From contig NZ_JPMI01000290.1 in assembly GCF_000733295.1 (NCBI RefSeq), positions 1 through 36,828 of the forward strand: a stretch of 36,828 nt of DNA. Reading direction: 5' to 3'. The translations under genes were made by a program, and so were the position numbers. A model generated the notes under the pieces. That model did not search any database. It had not been told where the DNA came from and saw only the letters and a list, made by a program, of their open reading frames with translations. Of this stretch, positions 36,004 to 36,828 are shown in pieces. Each line of letters opens with the position of its first letter. The first letter of the stretch is position 1. The stretch is from Archangium violaceum Cb vi76. GTDB taxonomy: Bacteria > Myxococcota > Myxococcia > Myxococcales > Myxococcaceae.

Positions 36004-36603
36004 ATGAGCCAGAAAGCGGAGCAGAAGCAGAAGTCCCACGAGGCCATCCTCGAGTCCGCCGCGACGTTGCTGCGGGAGCGGGGGATACGAGGCAGCTCCG
36101 TCATGGACGTGATGAAGGGGGCGGGGCTCACGGTGGGGGGCTTCTACGGGCACTTCGAGTCCAAGGAGCACCTCTTCACCGAGACCATCCGGAGCACGGC
36201 GCGGGCGATGTGGAGGGCGATGCTCCAGCGGGCGATGAACGACCCCTCGCGCACGCCGATGATGAGCGTGCTCGACCGCTATCTGTCGCGGAAGCACCGG
36301 GACAACCCGGAGGTGGGGTGTCCCCTGCCGAGCATCGCCTCGGAGGTCGCGAGGGAAGGGGAGCCCTACCGTGGGGCGCTGGAGAGTGAGCTCAACGAGT
36401 TCATCCAGGATTTGAGCGGCCTGGTGGGACAGGGGGAGAAGGCCCGGGAGAAGGCGCTCGCGTTGCTGGCCCTCATGTACGGGGCGCTGACGTTGTCGCG
36501 AGCCGTTCGCGGCACGCGCCTCAGTGACGAGTTCCTCGAGGCGGCCAGGAAGTTCGGCGCACAGGCCCTGGAGGGAAGCGCCGCTCCGCCCGAGAGCCGG
36601 TGA
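36004..36603 (+). CDS. TetR/AcrR-family transcriptional regulator
   Basis: A 199-aa DNA-binding regulator. Residues about 10-60 form the TetR helix-turn-helix: HEAILESAATLLRERGIRGSSVMDVMKGAGLTVGGFYGHFESKEHLF. The C-terminal part is a helical ligand-binding dimer domain, with a Cys in NPEVGCPLPSIASEVAREG typical of one AcrR subgroup. GAGG precedes the ATG. It lies 94 bp after the thiolase on the same strand, so it may control it through the inverted repeat at 34614, and itself through its own promoter. The ligand is unknown; an acyl-CoA or a lipophilic compound is usual for the family. Confidence 0.92.
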   Translation: MSQKAEQKQKSHEAILESAATLLRERGIRGSSVMDVMKGAGLTVGGFYGHFESKEHLFTETIRSTARAMWRAMLQRAMNDPSRTPMMSVLDRYLSRKHRDNPEVGCPLPSIASEVAREGEPYRGALESELNEFIQDLSGLVGQGEKAREKALALLALMYGALTLSRAVRGTRLSDEFLEAARKFGAQALEGSAAPPESR

Positions 36604-36648
36604 CGGCGGGAGTCCTCCCCAGGGCCGCATTGCTGTCCATCGCAGCAC

Positions 36649-36828
36649 GTCCTGCTCGAGGAGCTGGAGCACGCGAAGAAGCGAGGTGCCCGCATCCTGG
36701 CGGAGCTGGTGGGTTACGCGGCCAACTCGGACGCGTACCACGTGACGGCCCCGGCTCCGGAAGGAGAGGGCGCGGCGCGCTGCATGCGCCTGGCGCTGGA
36801 GTCGGCGAGGATGAACCCCGAGGACGTG
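36649..36828 (+). pseudogene. 5'-truncated FabF-like ketosynthase fragment, running off the window
   Basis: From 36649 the frame reads [20 protein letters not shown], then [19 protein letters not shown] and [17 protein letters not shown]. This is the middle of 3-oxoacyl-ACP synthase II (FabF), beginning sharply where the intact enzyme would have [18 protein letters not shown]. The upstream sequence, back to the TetR stop at 36603, has no start codon in this frame and no FabF-like residues, so the nucleophile-bearing N-terminal half is missing. It continues past the window end. It is either a remnant of a gene broken by a duplication or deletion, or part of a rearranged locus. Confidence 0.75.

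Overview
The window is very GC-rich, with dense, tightly packed genes, a hybrid NRPS-PKS locus, FHA, PP2C and cNMP signalling proteins, orphan T6SS-type toxin genes and a lysine catabolic operon. That combination points to a myxobacterium of the Cystobacterineae type (Archangium, Cystobacter, Melittangium or Stigmatella-like). This is inference from gene content, not a database match.

Region 1 (1-10268) is a compact assembly line. A two-module NRPS (C-A-PCP-C-A-PCP) is followed 12 bp later by a PKS (KS-AT-carrier-TE) with no reductive domains. On its own it would make a dipeptide, probably N-acylated by an unseen starter, extended by one malonate-type unit and released by the terminal thioesterase. 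An in-frame copy of a dispersed intergenic palindromic repeat sits inside the first adenylation domain.

Region 2 (10266-15940) is a 5.7 kb island bounded by an 81-bp direct repeat made of the 3' end of the adjacent cysQ-like gene. It carries a DUF6484-like T6SS adaptor, an AHH-type nuclease toxin, an Imm11-like immunity protein, a frameshifted Imm49-like immunity gene and, convergently, a HEAT-repeat (TIGR02270-like) protein fused to a ketosynthase fold that has lost its catalytic residues. Recombination between the repeats would leave the PKS gene and cysQ convergent and both intact.

Region 3 (15939-24866) is mostly housekeeping and signalling: CysQ, a 71-aa protein with its own promoter, a secreted beta-barrel-like protein, an FHA protein, a PP2C phosphatase fused to a cyclic-nucleotide-binding domain, a 991-aa membrane-anchored protein made of carboxypeptidase-regulatory-like repeats, a GFA-family zinc protein and CoaBC.

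Region 4 (24871-28436) holds a ClC-type chloride channel, a family 4 Fe-S uracil-DNA glycosylase with a Pro/Ala-rich N-terminal extension, and an EstD-like esterase.

Region 5 (28602-33697) is an operon for the beta-lysine (3-keto-5-aminohexanoate) route: kdd, kamD, a small exported protein, kamE, kal and kce. Most of its genes overlap by 4 bp or are separated by a few bases. It would turn 3,6-diaminohexanoate into acetoacetate and crotonyl-CoA. Lysine 2,3-aminomutase (kamA) is not in the window.

Region 6 (33797-36828) has a 2-oxoglutarate/Fe(II) dioxygenase of the amino-acid hydroxylase type, a thiolase behind a long inverted-repeat operator, a TetR regulator and, at the window edge, a 5'-truncated FabF-like fragment. 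Five copies of the GC-rich palindromic repeat lie at the start of the window, inside the NRPS gene and between genes. No rRNA, tRNA, CRISPR array, transposase or integrase was seen.
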